NCBI GenBank assembly: GCA_019648995.1
Contig: BLXT01000588.1
Span: 5,422,122 to 5,453,957 of the forward strand
DNA: 31,836 bases
DNA from: Plakobranchus ocellatus
Taxonomy: Eukaryota > Mollusca > Gastropoda > Plakobranchidae
Direction: 5' to 3'
Below are positions 30,618-31,836 of the stretch, one piece after another. The notes under the pieces were generated by a model. It was not told where the DNA came from. It searched no databases and saw nothing but the letters and a program-made list of their open reading frames with translations. Every line of letters starts with the position of its first letter. Position 1 is the stretch's first letter. The translations under genes and the position numbers were made by a program.

Positions 30618-31745
30618 CCATGCAACACGGATTTGACATAATGCTCTCTGTTTAAGAAATCAGATGTTTTTACCATTGATTGCGGAGCCTAAATGTTTCC
30701 TGAGGTCATACTACTTGCCTAGAACAATCTTTGGTTTTTACCTTTCCTGCCACGCCACATTCCAGGAACGTTGGCTTACTTCCATAAAAGGTACAATTTT
30801 TTGTGTAAAGCTGCAGTTGCAGGGAACAGCATAGGGTCAACCCGTGCGTTTGCAGGGCACAGAAGAGCTCTAGATTGCGCAATGGCTGAAGTTATTTTTT
30901 TGCTCAGAATGACTTGGGTGATTTAATGAAAGTGTTTTAGGTTTGAGAGGTAAATCAGTTTGCAGATTTGTTTTGTTTTTTTTTTTGTACTTTTCCATCT
31001 ATGCTATTTATAGAACATATGGGAATGTTTAATTTTCTTTTTATTATTGGACCTATTTGTGCAATGTTAATTTCATTCAGCATTTCACATTTTCAGTGTT
31101 TAAGGTGCATTTGGGTGTATTTTGCATAAATTAGGGGGAAAAGGTAATTTTTGTGTGATAATGAGGAGAAAATCACTTTCTCATTTTATCTGATGATAGA
31201 TAATTGTCTGCATTGGTGGGATTATTAAAGCTTATCCAAAAAAATTGGGCAATCACAGCTTTCATTTTTGAAAGATGGAATTATCTTGTGCCCTTATCCG
31301 TTGTAGACTATTGGTTTTTGCAGTTGTTACAAATTTGTTAGCATTTGATAGTGGTCTAAATGGCCTATAAGCTTTGTTAATGTAAATTAATATGCATCTG
31401 CCAATTTTTATGTGTAAAACATGTTTTACTTATGTTTCTGTTGCTCCACGTGGTTTTTTTTTTTTCAGTTAGATTTTGAATTCACTTTCATCTTAAAAGA
31501 AAGATTTCTTTTTGACTGTTGCATATTCTCTTATGCATTGTAATATAATCTAAATCCTAGGAATATAATGAAAAATCTGCCTCATGAGAAATTAAGATGG
31601 TGTCGAAAAATGTATTTCTTTATTCATTGTCAGTATACTTGGGCAGCACCAGCTTTGTTTAACTTACTACATCCACATTTACAATGTATTGGTGGTAGAC
31701 TTGAGATGCAGGTTATATTGCCAATAAAAACTTCAGGATACTCCA
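30618..31745 (+). other. POLR3D 3' UTR
   Basis: No conserved coding sequence follows the stop. The segment runs about 1.1 kb to a canonical AATAAA at 31723-31728, followed by a T-rich stretch near 31754. An ATTAAA near 31225 could be a weaker earlier site. The end is inferred from the hexamer, not from transcript data. Confidence 0.6.
31723..31728 (+). terminator. Candidate POLR3D polyadenylation signal
   Basis: AATAAA in the context CCAATAAAAACTTC, followed about 25-35 bases later by a T-rich stretch. It is the last canonical hexamer before the terminal (CT)n tract. Confidence 0.6.
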
Positions 31746-31785
31746 AAGTACTGTCTTTTTTTTTCCAAGGGTTTGAAGGAATATT

Positions 31786-31786
<1 letters not shown>

Positions 31787-31836
<50 letters not shown>
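31787..31836. repeat. (TC)n microsatellite at the window end
   Basis: Uninterrupted TC units run to the last base. Together with the CT tract at base 1, this looks like an assembly that stopped at microsatellites. Confidence 0.95.

Overview
The window is animal nuclear DNA. It is AT-rich and has small exons separated by GT-AG introns. It carries two conserved metazoan genes, several DNA transposons, a tRNA-derived SINE, a LINE remnant and many (CT)n tracts. Frequent AGATCT/TAGATCTA and TAGGCCTA palindromes suggest a mollusc, probably a gastropod; this is a judgement from composition, not a proof. Both ends of the window are (CT)n tracts and there is a 190-base N gap at 17423-17612, so the window may be one complete short scaffold that ends in unassembled microsatellites.

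Left part, minus strand: a CBY1 (protein Chibby homolog) gene. Three coding exons (5234-5048, 4230-4115, 434-354) join in frame to a 127-residue protein; human Chibby has 126. A further upstream exon at 7654-7618 is phase-compatible and would add a 23-residue N-terminal extension.

Middle (about 7.7-14.6 kb): intergenic DNA between two divergently oriented genes. It holds AGATCT-rich sequence, a decayed minus-strand LINE fragment (about 8443-8997), unidentified coding-like scraps on the minus strand (about 11.9-12.9 kb) and a non-autonomous pogo/Tigger-like element (13357-14195) just upstream of the second gene.

Right part, plus strand: POLR3D (RPC4 subunit of RNA polymerase III). Nine coding exons from 14600 to 30617 join with consistent phases to 378 residues; the human protein has 398. 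A 3' UTR follows, with AATAAA at 31723. Introns carry a second pogo-like element (17346-18160, interrupted by the N gap), a possible GGGCC-ended element (14756-16400) and, in intron 4, a 3.9 kb hAT transposon (22288-26199). The hAT has an apparently intact three-exon, 685-codon transposase, and a SINE with a 12-bp target-site duplication sits between the transposase stop and the right end.

I saw no clearly new biological system. The points most worth a second look are the nearly intact hAT with the nested SINE, the possible N-terminal exon of Chibby, the cluster of four SUMO-consensus lysines in POLR3D, and the two pogo-like elements of similar length. The two genes have unrelated roles (ciliary/Wnt regulation and Pol III transcription) and no functional link is visible.
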